This document shows, piece after piece, positions 32,948 through 44,229 of a DNA stretch of 64,000 bases. The stretch comes from Nephrocerus scutellatus (taxonomy: Eukaryota; Arthropoda; Insecta; Diptera; Pipunculidae). Position 1 is the first letter of the stretch; the number at the start of each line of letters is the position of its first letter. The stretch lies in the NCBI GenBank assembly GCA_947095585.1, contig OX352764.1:70947536-71011535 (forward strand). The letters run 5' to 3'. The notes under the pieces are model-generated. The model did no database searches. It was not told where the DNA came from and was given only the letters and a program-made list of their open reading frames with translations. The position numbers and the translations under genes are program-made.

Positions 32948-33450
32948 TTAATCCTCTACGTTCCTGACCATGGTAAGCTTGGTGACTCCACCTTGAACTC
33001 TGCTTCCACTGGTGTTATCTAACGGGACCATGGTAAGCTTGGTGACTCCTTCCTGAAATCTGCTTCCACTGGTGTTATCTAACGAGTCCATGGTAAGCTT
33101 GGTGACTCCTTCCTGAAATCTGCTTCCACTGATGTTATCTACTGAGAGTGATGAACCTCCGCAGCTCATGACAAGGCCAAGTTGAGCTAGACAGTCCATT
33201 CCCAGCAGCACGTCGTCTATCACTCCTGGTAGTACTAGAAAAGTAGTTTGACATCGTGCGGTTCCTAGTTTCACTTCGACATCAATGCAGTTGTAAATTT
33301 CCCTCGGAGTTCCGTCGGCCATACGAGCAATTATTTTTGTCGGTCGTGGTTTGGTCTGGAACTGTCCCCGTTTTTGATGAAATCTTCACTAGCAAAACTT
33401 CGTGTTGCCCCCGTGTCTATGGTTGCGATCGCCGGTGCACCGTTGAGGGT
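32948..33450 (-). pseudogene. Gypsy O protease
   Basis: The minus-strand reading contains ATIDTGATRSFASEDF (active-site DTGA) at about 33430-33370. It then changes frame into VEVKLGTARCQTTFLVLPGV and DDVLLGMDCLAQLGLV, a retropepsin flap and C-terminal motif. Three copies of a ~60-bp unit (GGTAAGCTTGGTGACTCC on the plus strand, 32970-33130) follow it. Confidence 0.7.
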
Positions 33451-34192
33451 TACATGCGCGTACACCCGGCTCGCGTCTTGCTTGAGGAATCCTACTGTCT
33501 TCGAGGAATGGGTGTCTGAGGTCCGGATGTGCCCCGCTCGTTCCGGTCCCCTCTTCCGTTTCCCGCGGAAAAAATTTCATAAAGTCCCTTTTGAAATCGC
33601 TCCATCTCTGCCACTGTCGGTTGTTGTTCCTGTACCAAGCCAGCGCACGATCGCGTAACAGCTCAGGCATTGTTCGAGGCAACAAGTCCTTGTCCAGATT
33701 ATACACATCAGCCAGCTCCTCCACGCGTTCAACAAATGCCAGCGGTTCCTTTCCGCCGTCGTATTTCACTGACCACTTTCTCACTTGGTCGATGAGTGCA
33801 GGGTATTGGGATCTACATTCATTTGATACAAATTTTGTTTGACTCTCACTGGATGGCTTCAGTGGTTCTAAGCACGCTGGTCCCATAAGCGGTGGGATCG
33901 ACGATGTACGTTCGTTAGGGGCGATTTTTATTTGACTCTCCCTGGATGACTTTGGTATTTCTAGGCACGTTGGTCCCGTTAGCGGTGGGATCGGCGAAGG
34001 AGTTCGCGCGTAACGTACCTCTAGTTCCTTCAGGCGGGCTATCTGATCTTCTGTAAGGCTTTCGCTGTTGATGAGAGCCGAAAACCGTTTACGCAATTCC
34101 TCAACTGTACCACTTGCTTCCAAGCCGAATTCTTCCGCGAGTACCGCAAGTTCTCCCTTTTTCAGCTCGTAGACCCAACTTGTTTTTACCAT
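33389..34192 (-). CDS. Gypsy O gag
   Basis: 267 codons from ATG 34192, uninterrupted. The N-terminus has an SAP-like motif (ELKKGELAVLAEEFGLEASG, VEELRKRFSALI). In the middle a proline/serine segment is repeated twice (PIPPLTGPTCLEIPKSS, SIPPLMGPACLEPLKPS). A capsid-like region follows (YDGGKEPLAFVERVEELADV, RALAWYRNNNRQWQRWSDFK). No CCHC knuckle is seen. The end overlaps the protease in another frame, as expected for a gag-pol frameshift, though a mutation cannot be excluded. Confidence 0.75.
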   Translation of the reverse strand: MVKTSWVYELKKGELAVLAEEFGLEASGTVEELRKRFSALINSESLTEDQIARLKELEVRYARTPSPIPPLTGPTCLEIPKSSRESQIKIAPNERTSSIPPLMGPACLEPLKPSSESQTKFVSNECRSQYPALIDQVRKWSVKYDGGKEPLAFVERVEELADVYNLDKDLLPRTMPELLRDRALAWYRNNNRQWQRWSDFKRDFMKFFPRETEEGTGTSGAHPDLRHPFLEDSRIPQARREPGVRACNPQRCTGDRNHRHGGNTKFC

Positions 34193-34369
34193 TTTGGGGT
34201 ATTCTTTGCTAGATTTTCCTCAAGTTTTACACTCTCTGCCGTCGATTTAGATTATTTTTTTTTCTTATTATACTGCCTATTATTAAGTTATATGTTATTT
34301 TTGTTTTTGTAAAACTTGACTTGGGGGGCTATTTTTTTTCTTTAACGGGGTCCCTGCTCGGGCGCCATT

Positions 34370-35838
34370 TGTAACGAGGTAAATGCCGGGGTACGCTCGC
34401 TGGCGTCCAGGGTCCTATTAACTAATAAGCCGTTGTTTTCGTTACAAAATTATTTCTTTATTGACTCCGTAAAATTTGGTTGAATATTTATATTATAATT
34501 ATTAAATTGCTTTCCTTTGATTTGATTTAATTTGTTTCGCTTGGTTTCGCTTTGGGGTTTCTCCTTGTTCTTCTGCCGTCACGCCTGGTTTCTTGGCCAC
34601 TGACTCGGGTCTCGTAACGACGTGGTACGGGCAAGAAACTTTGGTTCGCACTATAGGTGCCTTTAAGGGGAATTTGTCCCTACGGGATTTAGTCGGAAGG
34701 AGCAGGTCTTTCACCACTCGCTCCCCGCTAAATGGGAAAACTCGGCCCTACGAGAGATCGAAACTCAAGGTGGAGTCCTATAAGGCCCGCCAGAGTCCTG
34801 AGTTCGAAGGGTTTCTATCTCCCTATCGAGGTTTTCAGAGTCTCGAGATGGAGTCCTATAAGGCCCGCCAAAGTCTCGAGACAAAGAAAGGGCTTTTTGA
34901 ACTAGATTTAATGGAGAGAGGCAGATCTTTCACTGTTTACTTTCTACTAAATGGGAAAACTCGGCCCTACGAGAATCGAAACTCAAGATGGAGTCCTATA
35001 AGGCCCGCCAGAGTCCTGAGTTCGAAGGGTTTCTATCTAACAAGGGGAATCTCTCCCTATCGAGGTTTTCAGAGTCTCGAGATGCAGTCCTATAAGGCCC
35101 GCCAGAGTCTCGAGACAAAGAAAGGGGATTCTAAACTACTAATACTACTGGGGAATTTGGCTAACCTGATTCCAGCGCAGACCAACGTTAATTGTCCTGT
35201 ACCACGCATTTAAAATTCCTCCGTCTCTAGCTTCGTGGGTAGTTCTCATGTAAATTATGTTGTTCGGGTGTCTCGCTTACGGTAAATGCTTTTGTGTCAA
35301 TTTCCGGTAGTTGCCGATGCTGCTGATATCTCCTCGAGGCGTTTTAATTTTCCACTGTTCACTTACCGTTTTTGGTGTCCCACTGTTGAAGTGAACAGTC
35401 TCACTGATGCAGACCAAAGACAACAATTCTTCATGTGCTAATCCTTTTATAATCTTTGCCTCTTGGTTGTCTTTGCCTCTATGTAGGCTTGCAGCTTTGT
35501 AGTTCTCTCATCTCTCTCGTGTTGTTGGTGGTTTTCTCTTGTAACAGATCGCTTGGGTTTTTTCCATTTCGCATTTTCTTACCTCCGTTACTTCGTACAT
35601 ACTTGTTTGCATGCACGTGTTGAGTTGCTATGCTGTATTTATTTGCATGCATGCGCTGTGTTGCCATGCATGATTCGATTAGCACTTGTTGATTTTTTCT
35701 TCGTGCGTGCGTGCCCTGCTGTACTTGTTTGCACGCACGTGTTGTGTTGCTACGCTGGGCTTTTTGCATGCATTTGATATCCGTGCGTGCACAGTGGGTG
35801 TAAGACGAAAATTGTAAGTTCAAATTTTCGTCGTTACA
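34370..35838 (-). repeat. Gypsy O 5' LTR
   Basis: 1469 bp, TGTAACGACG...CTCGTTACA on the minus strand. Two bases separate its end from the primer site at 34367. It contains the same internal repeats as the 3' LTR, with one unit shortened (about 34818). Confidence 0.88.
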
Positions 35839-38290
35839 ACCAACATCATTTATTGTTAGGAAAAAGATCAATGGTCCGAGATGACTGCCTTAAAGAACAC
35901 CTGAAGTGGCGTTATTAGGGTCTGTGATTGAGAATCTGAAGAGAACCCTATACTAGGGCGCTTCTCAAGTTACGATTTCAGACATGAAATGAAAAGGGGT
36001 GGAAATCCGAGGGCTTTAAGTTTAAGGTAAATGGTTTGGTGGCATATTTTATTAAAAGCTGTGCTGAAGTCGGTAGTGATGACATCCACTTCGTTACTAT
36101 CCTCTAAGGCTTGAAGAGTTTTAGACACAAATTCGGTGAGGTTGGTCGTAGTGGACCTGCCCTTTAAGAAACCGTGCTGTTGTGGAGGAAATATCGATTT
36201 GTAGTGAAAGTACAGGGAGTCGTAGACAATGCTTTCAAAGAGTTTGGGGATTGAAGAGAGTTTAGCTATGGGTCGGTAGTTTGATACCTCGCTTTTACTG
36301 CCTTTTTTATGAATAGGGAAAATAAAGGAGTCCTGCCATAATTTTGAGAAAACGGCTTGGGAGAGTGAGAGTCGAAATAATGTCGTAATGATGATGACTT
36401 ATGCAATGACTTATAGCGTCTACACATTTTTTTAAGAATATGGCGGGCAGACCATCAAGTGCCAGTTCGTGAGGGTGGTCACTAAATGATTGGCTGAAAA
36501 AGGTGGCAAAGAGGTTGGCTACTACTTTAGGGTCCGCAGATGAAGTGTTGATTAGTTTTAGAGTGGACGGGAAGCCATCGGACTTTCTTTTGACGTTAAT
36601 AAATTGGTAGAAACGTCTAGGATTAGTGATAAGGCTATGTTGCATTTTGTAGAGGTATTCGAGATAGAGAGATTCGCAGAGGGTGAAAAGCGGAAGTAAG
36701 CTTGTTGGTAGAAAGAAAAGTCTGAGTCTGATCTGGATAACATGTAAGTTTTCCATAATTTGTTTCTGGCATTGCGAAGAATACGTTATTCTTTATTATA
36801 CCAGGGAGGGGAGGACGAGCAGTTTTTACGTGGCACATTAGGGACAGATTTGAGAAGACAGTCAAAAATTGCTGTGTCGAAGAATTCGAGAGTAAGGTCA
36901 TTGATCATTGACGCGGGGTCCGTTAGTTTAGATGGAAGTTTAACGGTGGTGGAAGCAGTGGATCGAAAGTAGGGGAAGATGCATTAGGTGGCAGTTCGGC
37001 CGAATATGGTTCAGCAAAGGCGGTAGAGTTACTGCGAGAATACGTGGATGTGGAAGGTGCAGAAGTGCTAGGATGGGTTAAATGAGAAGAAGAGGAAGAG
37101 GGTGGAGAAGGATTAAGAGTAAGGGAGTATTTGAAATTCGAGTAGGATGGTCTAATAGAAGGAGTGATTTTGGAAGTAGAGGGAGGAGCAGAGACGGGCG
37201 TCAGATTGAATGAGACGCGATTACGTTGAAGAATAGGCTTGGAAGTTAGAGAGGTGTTTAATGGATTAGTGGATACATTAGTAAATTTATTGCGGAATGG
37301 GGAGGGTGATCAAAGCAGAGGGGTAAATTTGGGGAAGATTCCCCTATTGAAACTCCAATTAGGGTTTAGTGTAGATTGGAAATGGGAGTGTGCAGTGTTA
37401 GAACTAGGCTTATGTTGAAGAAGGGATTGAGAAGAATTAGAATTAAATTTATGCTTGGTCTTCATGCTAAAATTACTACTAACGTGTCAGCTTCCGGGAT
37501 CAATCTTCTGACCCTCATCTTATTCAGGTGAAAGACTTTGCCAGATGGGTTGACGAAAAGCCAACCGTATTTCTTAGGAATTTTGAGGCTGAAGGAGCTG
37601 GAATTTTGGAGTTGAATGGGGAGGTTATCTTACAGTCTTTGATGATGATGTTGAACTTCCTATAAAAGCATTGTGCAATCCAGGTGGTATCAGCTTGACG
37701 AGGAGAGCTGTTGACGATGAAATCTATGTAGTCTCCGGATTTTCTTTTGTTGAGTTTATTAAGATTGGTAATCCGTTGATTCCATACGGGGAGGGTCCAT
37801 GTCCTACCGAGATGAAAAATTGTGGGTAGGGGTTGCGCTTCTGATTATGTAGCAGTAGTTTGCAGAGCAGCTGGTGTGTGAATTACGGTTCCGAAGGAAA
37901 GATTGGTGTGTGGTGGCATGATTGATGCTGAAGAAGATGAATACGGTTCAGATGGTGTGGTGCACGCAGTTTCTAACATCTCAGTGAGGATGGAGGTGTT
38001 ATAGCCAGAACAGGATTGCGGCTGAGGAATGTCGTCAATTTTGTTTGATGTAATTTTGATCTCCTCAGCAATGTCACCCATCATGATTCGAGATGCAGCG
38101 ACTTCATCTCCTAGGTCGTCGATTCTACGTGCTAAATCTTGGAGGCTTTGATCAACACTGGGGTTTTGGGGATGCGTTTTCAGATCGGAGCGAAGGGAAG
38201 GGATACGCGAGTCGAGGGCAGATATCAAGTCTTTTCTAAGCGATAGAAGATTCTGATTTACAGGGTCACTAGGGGGTTATTTAACGCATA
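35839..38290 (-). mobile_element. LINE L, 5' part (ORF1 and N-terminal RT)
   Basis: ORF1-like frame 38228-37845 (LARRIDDLGDEVAASRIMMG, coiled-coil-like), then a proline-rich, broken stretch. The endonuclease appears to be deleted. The RT linker is at 36900-36307 (PRRFYQFINVKRKSDGFPS, VANLFATFFSQSFSDHP). RT motifs continue in pieces to GVLQGSHLGPLIFFLTIND at about 35880, where Gypsy O interrupts. Multiple frameshifts; dead. The clade is not decided. Confidence 0.7.
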
Positions 38291-38472
38291 GAAAATATTT
38301 GCGAGTAGCTTGTCTATACTATTAAGTTTAGAATTACAATGGTTTGTTGAGTGGTCTGTACTGTTACTGAACTCATCGAAGCTTTTATTAAACTTTATCG
38401 ATCTTAAATAGCTGGCAGAGTAGTTTTTTATAGTGCAGTTAGTTATCCAACATTTCTATTTTTTGAATATAT

Positions 38473-39089
38473 TGTTACGAAAAGTAGTTAGTAACGCATA
38501 TAATAGAATTAGAATCCTAAGATAAATCGCAATATATATACCGCATACTAAAAATAAGCACTTTTATGTAGCATACTTTTAGGCTGTAAGACTTTAGATT
38601 GTTTGAAATTTGAAATGTAACCGCCTGCAAGTTTGAATCATTGTGTACTGGTCAAACAAGTCGTCAAACCGGTTTGTGCGGTTTGCCCGGTTATTACATA
38701 TAAGTATCGTTAGTTGTAAATAAGGGAATAAGGCTACAATTTTCTGGTCATTTCTCGATATATCTGTCTACAATATTGGAAGTTTCTGGAAGCTTTTCAA
38801 TGAGTTTATACTCGTTCAATGTAGAGAATTTATTAGTTATTTGGAATTCAACTAGTCAAGTTGTAAAAGTTCTTGTAAAGTATTATTGCTATCTCCTAAG
38901 AGAATTATTGTAAAGTACAAGTATTATAGGTGTTTTTGTGTGCATTTAAAAGTAATCACCAATAAAAATTGTGAACCTGTGTTAATTTTATTGTTTGCAA
39001 ATTAAAGTTATTATTTGTAAATTAATAAACTAGTGTTGTGTTTTATATGCAAAATCATTTACGAACTCGTAAGCCTGAATTTTGTAACA
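38473..39089 (+). mobile_element. Solo LTR of Gypsy family A
   Basis: 617 bp, TGTTACGAAAAG...TTTTGTAACA, strongly similar to 21153-21726 (GCATACTTTTAGGCTGTAAG, GTTAGTTGTAAATAAGGGAA). It is flanked by a 4-bp ATAT duplication (38469-38472, 39090-39093). No primer site or internal region follows, so this is a product of LTR-LTR recombination. Confidence 0.88.
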
Positions 39090-39202
39090 ATATCTATTGC
39101 AACGCTTTATCACACTTCTAAAAACTATTTTTACTCACTTTCATTTGACATTCTAGTATTTGGCCTTTAGTATTTCAGAAGGTTTTTTCATCACAACTAA
39201 TT

Positions 39203-39673
39203 CATGATTATCATATTTGGCTTAACAACCTGGCCCCGGTCTTGGCCTTCCGCAAGAAATCTCTCCACCCGTCCCGATTTTGAGCCGATGTCATCCCTAA
39301 AATCTGGGCGTCCTGGTCAAAGCCATCCTTTCACCGTAGGCTTGGCCGGCCTCGCTCCCGTGTCCCATAAATACAACTGCAGAGGACTTTCCGAGCAAGA
39401 TCCTCTTCACTTATGCGAGCTAGATGTCCTGTTCACCGGAGCCTAATAAGCTTAATTCCCTTCACGACGTCGACATAGCGATAACGCTCGTAGATTTCAT
39501 CATTATAGAGTCAATTCTCCGTAAGACTTTTCTCGTGAACGTGGCTAAGAGGTCAGAATACTTTTTTACTTGTCTTATAATATTAGTCATGGTCAACGTA
39601 CATAGTCCTGTCATTATTTGAGATACCGAATTCCCTCATGGCTTTATAAATGTCTACTCTGGCAATGCTATTT
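39203..39673 (-). mobile_element. RTE-clade LINE, copy 3 (3' fragment, internally deleted)
   Basis: The plus strand reads TTTTGAGCCGATGTCATCC, ATCCTCTTCACTTATGCGAG and AGGTCAGAATACTTTTT as in RTE copy 2 (23640-24000). It then jumps to the part matching 24575-24680 (TTAGTCATGGTCAACGTACA), giving a 3' end with an internal deletion of about 600 bp. Confidence 0.75.
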
Positions 39674-40460
39674 TATCGATCCAACGCTAGTGGAACATGT
39701 GATCTCTCGATTGACGCACGGTGTAAGATAATTTACACCAAATTTTTTGTATGCGGTAGGTGGCGCTAGAGTCGATATATACATATTTGAAAATGTGTAT
39801 TTCCAATATATAAAACCATTGATAGCAAAGAGATATTTACACCATATGTTCGTTAGGTACTCCAATAAGTTTATATCTCTTATGGCGGCACTGGAATCAA
39901 GAAATTTACGAAAATCAGTTTTTTTCATTTTACACATTTGGGGACCATTAGACGCCTTGGAGTCCGGCTGCAGTATCGACAGATGTAGCGGGAGTAATTG
40001 ATATTAATTTCGATGATGGTGTCGTATGGATGTGCTCTGGTGAATTATTCCTTTCGTCTTTTTGAGGATTGGAACTTGCGGCCGTTGAACGGTTTGGAGT
40101 GTTGGGGATCGTTAGACGCCTTGGAGTCCTCATCAGTTGGGGCAACTGCATCTCCAAGATTTCCGTCTTCAATTTTCTCCTCATCCAACAACTGCGGGTG
40201 TTGATGAACTCTTTAAATATTGCGAAGATTGTTTGAGCTGCCTCGAATTTTGGCAGGAATTCAGCAGCGACTTTCTGCTTAGTTTAGATAAGTTAGCGTA
40301 GTACGTCTCGATGGAAGTCCAAAGGCTCTTAGCCTTATCGTACTGCCTGGAAAGCATTTCTGGAGAACACTTTTCTAATCCGAGTTTGACGAGGTTAACT
40401 CTTCCAGCTGGGTGATGACATCCTGTAGGTTATAGATAATTCGTCCATGTTGAAGTGAAG
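39674..40460. other. Unassigned, partly coding-like remnant
   Basis: The minus strand has short stretches of protein-like reading (CSPEMLSRQYDKAKSLWTSI at about 40370-40310; FLPKFEAAQTIFAIFKEFIN at about 40260-40200) in different frames. GTTAGACGCCTTGGAGTCC occurs twice on the plus strand (about 39949, 40110). This could be a remnant of a BEL-type gag. I cannot assign it. Confidence 0.3.
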
Positions 40461-42696
40461 TGAGTGTTGGTAAAGTAAACTATTACTTTTAAATAAGGAT
40501 AAAGTAAACTATTACTTTTATGTATGCGACTGTTTATAACCACCCTAGTGCAGACTCACACTAGGATACGAAAGAATGGCTTGGAAATGATTATAAACTA
40601 TCCGGCTCGAAGGACCACTGTTTGCAGAAATTGCAGAAGCGCAATTAGCCAAGGAAACCCAGAGGATACGGGTTAAAAATCTTCGAAAAAAAAGGAAGCG
40701 AAATACCACACCTAGTCCACCTAAGCCAAAGGAATCTGACTTGGAAAAGACAGAGAAACTAAAATAAATAAATAATAAAGAAAGAAATCGGTTCCAAAAC
40801 TAATCAAAATGTGTTAGTAAAGGTTGCAGCTCCTAAAGTAATCCTAAAGGAACGGAAAAAAATACCACCACCACCACCACCGATAATATTAGATGGCGTT
40901 AGTAACTATGATTCAATCTATGAACAATTGAAAACAGTTGTATCAAAAGACAAGTTCAATACCAAATTGATGAGTAGAAACAACCTAAAAATCAATGTAA
41001 ATGATGAAGAATCATATAGAACTGTAACAAAGATGTTATGCGAAGGAGATCATGCTTGGCACTCCTATGAAAACAAACAAACTAGACCAATTAGAGTAAT
41101 GGCAAAAAACCTACACTCTTCATGTAAACCAGAACAAATACTTGATGATCTAAAATCGCAAGGGTTTAATGCAGTGGAAGCATCAATTAAGCTAAAAAGA
41201 CAAAGTAAGGAACCTCTCAATATGTTCATGTTGACGTTCAGCTCAAATGAAATTATTGAACATATTTATAAAATTAAAAACATCTTTGGGTGTAAAGTAG
41301 ATATTCAACCAATACGAAAATCTAAGATTATTCCTCAATGCAAACGTTGTCAAGGATATGAACATACCCAAAAACACTGTAATAAGGAACCGAGGTGTGT
41401 TAAATATTCAGGTAGACATCTAACAAAGGATTGTGATAAACCTATAGAGGCTCGACCACGAGAGGCGTACACTGTGGAGAAAATCACCGTGCTAACTAAA
41501 GGGGATGCAGTGTTGCAATCGAGCTTCAAAAAATTAAAAACAAAAAAATAAGTGATAAAAGAATAAATAAAATCAGGAATCAACCTATTAAGGTAAAACA
41601 ACCTGAAATGGGAGAAAGGCAAACGGCAATAGCATATGCAGCCACACAAGAGGAAATAGGGGAAATGACCAACGCCCAAGTAACAAAAAAAGCTACTATT
41701 GTACAAAACGATGATATAAAACAGTAACTACAGTTAATTATAAACAAACTCAATATATTTGATGAGAGATTGCAAAAGAATGCCAATAGACTTTTGCAAC
41801 ATCAACAAGAATTGCAAGTGGTCCTGGACACTGAAAAAATTGATATATGCCTTTTTTCGGAAACACACTTTACTAGACAATTTAATATAAAATTTACAAA
41901 TTTCAAAGTATATCACACCATACATCCTGGAAATTCGGCCAGAGGTGGGAGTGCTGTTATAGTAAGAAACAAAATTGAACATTACGAAGAATTGAAATAT
42001 GAAACAGAAGAAATACAAGCCACAACTGTAAATGTCAAAACCAAGAATAATTTTGTTAGTTTTATTTGAATCTACTGTCCACCAAAACATTCACTAAAAG
42101 AAACAGATTATCTGGAATTCTTCGGTAAACTAGGAAAAGAAAACGATTCGTAATTGGAGGTGATTTTAATGCTAAAAACATCCACTGGGGTTCTAGGCGA
42201 ACTACAAGTAAGGGTAAACAACTATTGAATGCCATTAGAAAGTACGGGTGTGAAGCCTTGTCACATGGGAAACCGACGTACTGGCCAACCGACCCAAACA
42301 AAGTTCCAGATCTAATTGATTTCTTCATAATCAAAAACGTGTCTACTAACTATGTTCAAGTTGATGAATTTCGGGACTTAAGTTCCGATCATTCTCCGAT
42401 TATCCTGACATTAAGAGAAAAATTTATACCGAAAGAAATAAATGCAACATTAATAAATAAATATACAGACTGGGATTGTTTTGCACTATCCTTAGACGAA
42501 AAAATCGATCTTAAGGTTCCGCTAAAAAATGAGGACCAATTGGAAATAGAAGTACAACAATTAGTACATAACATTCAACAATCGGCCTGGGAAAATAGTC
42601 CCTCAATAAAAATAAAAACTCAGGGCAATAATTACCCTAGCGCAATCAGAAAACTTCTTGCTGGAAAAAGAAAGGCAAGGAGGCAATGGCAGCAAA
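40461..42696 (+). mobile_element. LINE J, first (3'-truncated) duplicate
   Basis: A jockey-type element. A doubled ATAAAGTAAACTATTACTTTTA lies at 40475-40520 and an ORF1 N-terminal remnant at 40640-40760. The ORF1 body is 40811-41551: proline run, LCEGDHAWHSYENKQTRPIR, IIPQCKRCQGYEHTQKHC. An in-frame stop at about 40769 leaves it without an ATG. The second knuckle has lost a cysteine (CVKYSGRH). The endonuclease follows (KIDICLFSETHFTR, PGNSARGGSAVIVRNK; then HGKPTYWPTDPNKVPDLIDF). A ~78-bp deletion at about 41775 removed the ORF2 start. Gypsy G is inserted at 42701, and the remaining 270 bp of this duplicate lie at 47795-48064. Confidence 0.85.
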
Positions 42697-43035
42697 CAAG
42701 TGTGACGTGTTCCCTGCATTATTTCATTGATATTAATGTTCAACATGCTATCTCTTTCCTTCATCAATCTTATTCATTATTTGTCTTGATATATATATTT
42801 TCAATAAAACGAATAACTCTGAGAAGAGAGTTCAGTTGATTTGTGACGGACAACCAAAACAGACGTGGAAGATAAAACGTTCGTTAACTTTGCTTAAAGA
42901 GTATTCTTTGTTTGTTTGAATAGTTATCCTGACTATTACTGGAAAATAAAACATTAATTAATTTTGGTTAAACAGTATTCTTTATTTATTTGAATAGTTA
43001 TCCTGACATTTATTCACAAGTGGGATTTACTAGTG

Positions 43036-43220
43036 ACCACAAAACGAAATAAACGAAAATAAAAACGAAATAAACGAAAATCAAAACGAAATAAACGAAA
43101 ATAAAAACGAAATAAACGAAAATCAAAACGAAATAAACGAAAATAAAAACGAAATAAACGAAAATCAAAACGAAATAAAGGAAAATCAAAACGTATTTCG
43201 TTAACGAAATAAACGAAAAT
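43036..43220 (+). repeat. 21-bp tandem repeats in the Gypsy G leader
   Basis: Seven or so units of CGAAATAAACGAAAATAAAAA alternate with units ending ATCAAAA, giving a 42-bp higher period, and stop about 20 bp before the gag ATG at 43240. The repeats lie in the 5' untranslated leader where packaging or translational signals are expected; their function is unknown. Confidence 0.9.
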
Positions 43221-43239
43221 AATAATAAATATAAATGAA

Positions 43240-44229
43240 ATGCCGGGTTATAGAGATGAAAAATTAAGTGTTTTGCGAGAGAAGTGCCGTGAGGTAGGAT
43301 TGTCAACGTCTGGTAAGCGAATTAATCTCATACATCGATTAGAAGAACACATGAATGAAGAGCAGGTGGGTGATGAAAATATAGAATCTATGTTATCTGC
43401 ACAAATAAAGGATTTGCAAAAGGTAGTCAACGATTTACGACTACAGCAGATACAAACAACAACATTTCAACAGATTCATAAAAACGCATCAGCCACTGCG
43501 CAGTTTGTTTTAGACGATGATAAAGAGATTCCGTTAACAACGGTGCCTGCATGTCAGCCTCTCATACATACAACAACAGCGTCTTCTGCGGTTCCTGTGC
43601 GAACATGTTTTTCTACGCACTTAACGACGACAACATCTCCAATGTATTCTGCGTCTATACCTACGACACATGCTACACCGCTTGGTAGTGCATATACGTT
43701 TCAGCGACAAGTTGGTGTGCAAACACCTAACGGATTTGTGCCACTCACAAACGCAAACATACCATTCGCTGTGCCGACATTCGAGACACAGACACATGCG
43801 CCTGTGTATTTGCCGCCGCAATATATCTCTCCTCTTCCTTCGTATAATCCATACGGAAGCGCAAGAGACGTCGTAGCCCTGCTGCCAGAATTCAACCCTT
43901 CATCGGAGAAATCTTTGGATTCGTTGCAATTTGTTAATAGAGTGGAGTCATTAAAGAACGCGTATAAGTGGGACGACCAGGTGGTTGTTTTTGCTGTACA
44001 ACAAAAAATGATGGGAGCTGCAAAATATTGGGTGGATTCGCTCGATGAAATTTTCTTTTCTTGGCAGCAATTTGTTCTAAAGTTTTTGAAAGACTTTCCG
44101 AGTGTTGAGAATGTTGCCGATGTACATATTAAAATGACACGAAACGTCTTCACAATGAGTCTCCCCACGATTATTACTACAAAATGCTCGCTTATGGTAG
44201 AAAAGGTGGTTTACCCCAATCAGCAATAG
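43240..44229 (+). CDS. Gypsy G gag, N-terminal and capsid part
   Basis: 329 codons from ATG 43240. SAP-like motif at residues ~5-40 (KLSVLREKCREVGLSTSGKR, LIHRLEEHM), then a serine/threonine/proline-rich linker (about 80-205). The capsid-like Retro-gag region (VVALLPEFNPSSEKSLDSLQ, MMGAAKYWVDSLDE, FVLKFLKDFPS) runs to about residue 305. After KMTR near 44140 the correct reading moves to the -1 frame (SPHDYYYKMLAYGRKGG) and continues in the next frame. This frame change falls inside capsid, upstream of the knuckles, so it looks like a one-base lesion, not the usual gag-pol frameshift. The last ~20 codons are out of frame. Confidence 0.8.
   Translation: MPGYRDEKLSVLREKCREVGLSTSGKRINLIHRLEEHMNEEQVGDENIESMLSAQIKDLQKVVNDLRLQQIQTTTFQQIHKNASATAQFVLDDDKEIPLTTVPACQPLIHTTTASSAVPVRTCFSTHLTTTTSPMYSASIPTTHATPLGSAYTFQRQVGVQTPNGFVPLTNANIPFAVPTFETQTHAPVYLPPQYISPLPSYNPYGSARDVVALLPEFNPSSEKSLDSLQFVNRVESLKNAYKWDDQVVVFAVQQKMMGAAKYWVDSLDEIFFSWQQFVLKFLKDFPSVENVADVHIKMTRNVFTMSLPTIITTKCSLMVEKVVYPNQQ

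Larger units (their letters stand above)
28501..35838 (-). mobile_element. Gypsy element O (Osvaldo-like), 7.3 kb, inserted in LINE L
   Basis: Minus-strand Ty3/Gypsy element: 5' LTR 35838-34370, primer site 34367-34349 (TGGCGCCCGAGCAGGGACC, lysine-tRNA type), gag, protease, RT, RNase H, integrase and an extra C-terminal frame. A polypurine tract (AGTATGGGGGGAG, rc of about 29779-29791) comes next, then a 3' LTR (29778-28501) lacking its last ~207 bp. Long LTRs together with a lysine primer are properties described for Drosophila Osvaldo, hence the tentative name. It interrupts LINE L: minus-strand RT reads FFLTINDVG up to 35839 and resumes at 28500. About 15 codons expected between the two halves are missing, so a deletion removed both the LTR end and LINE sequence. 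Confidence 0.85.

Noticed and set aside
43036..43220. Regular short repeats resembling a CRISPR-like array
   Set aside because: Units are directly adjacent without unique spacers, and they lie in the leader of a eukaryotic retrotransposon.
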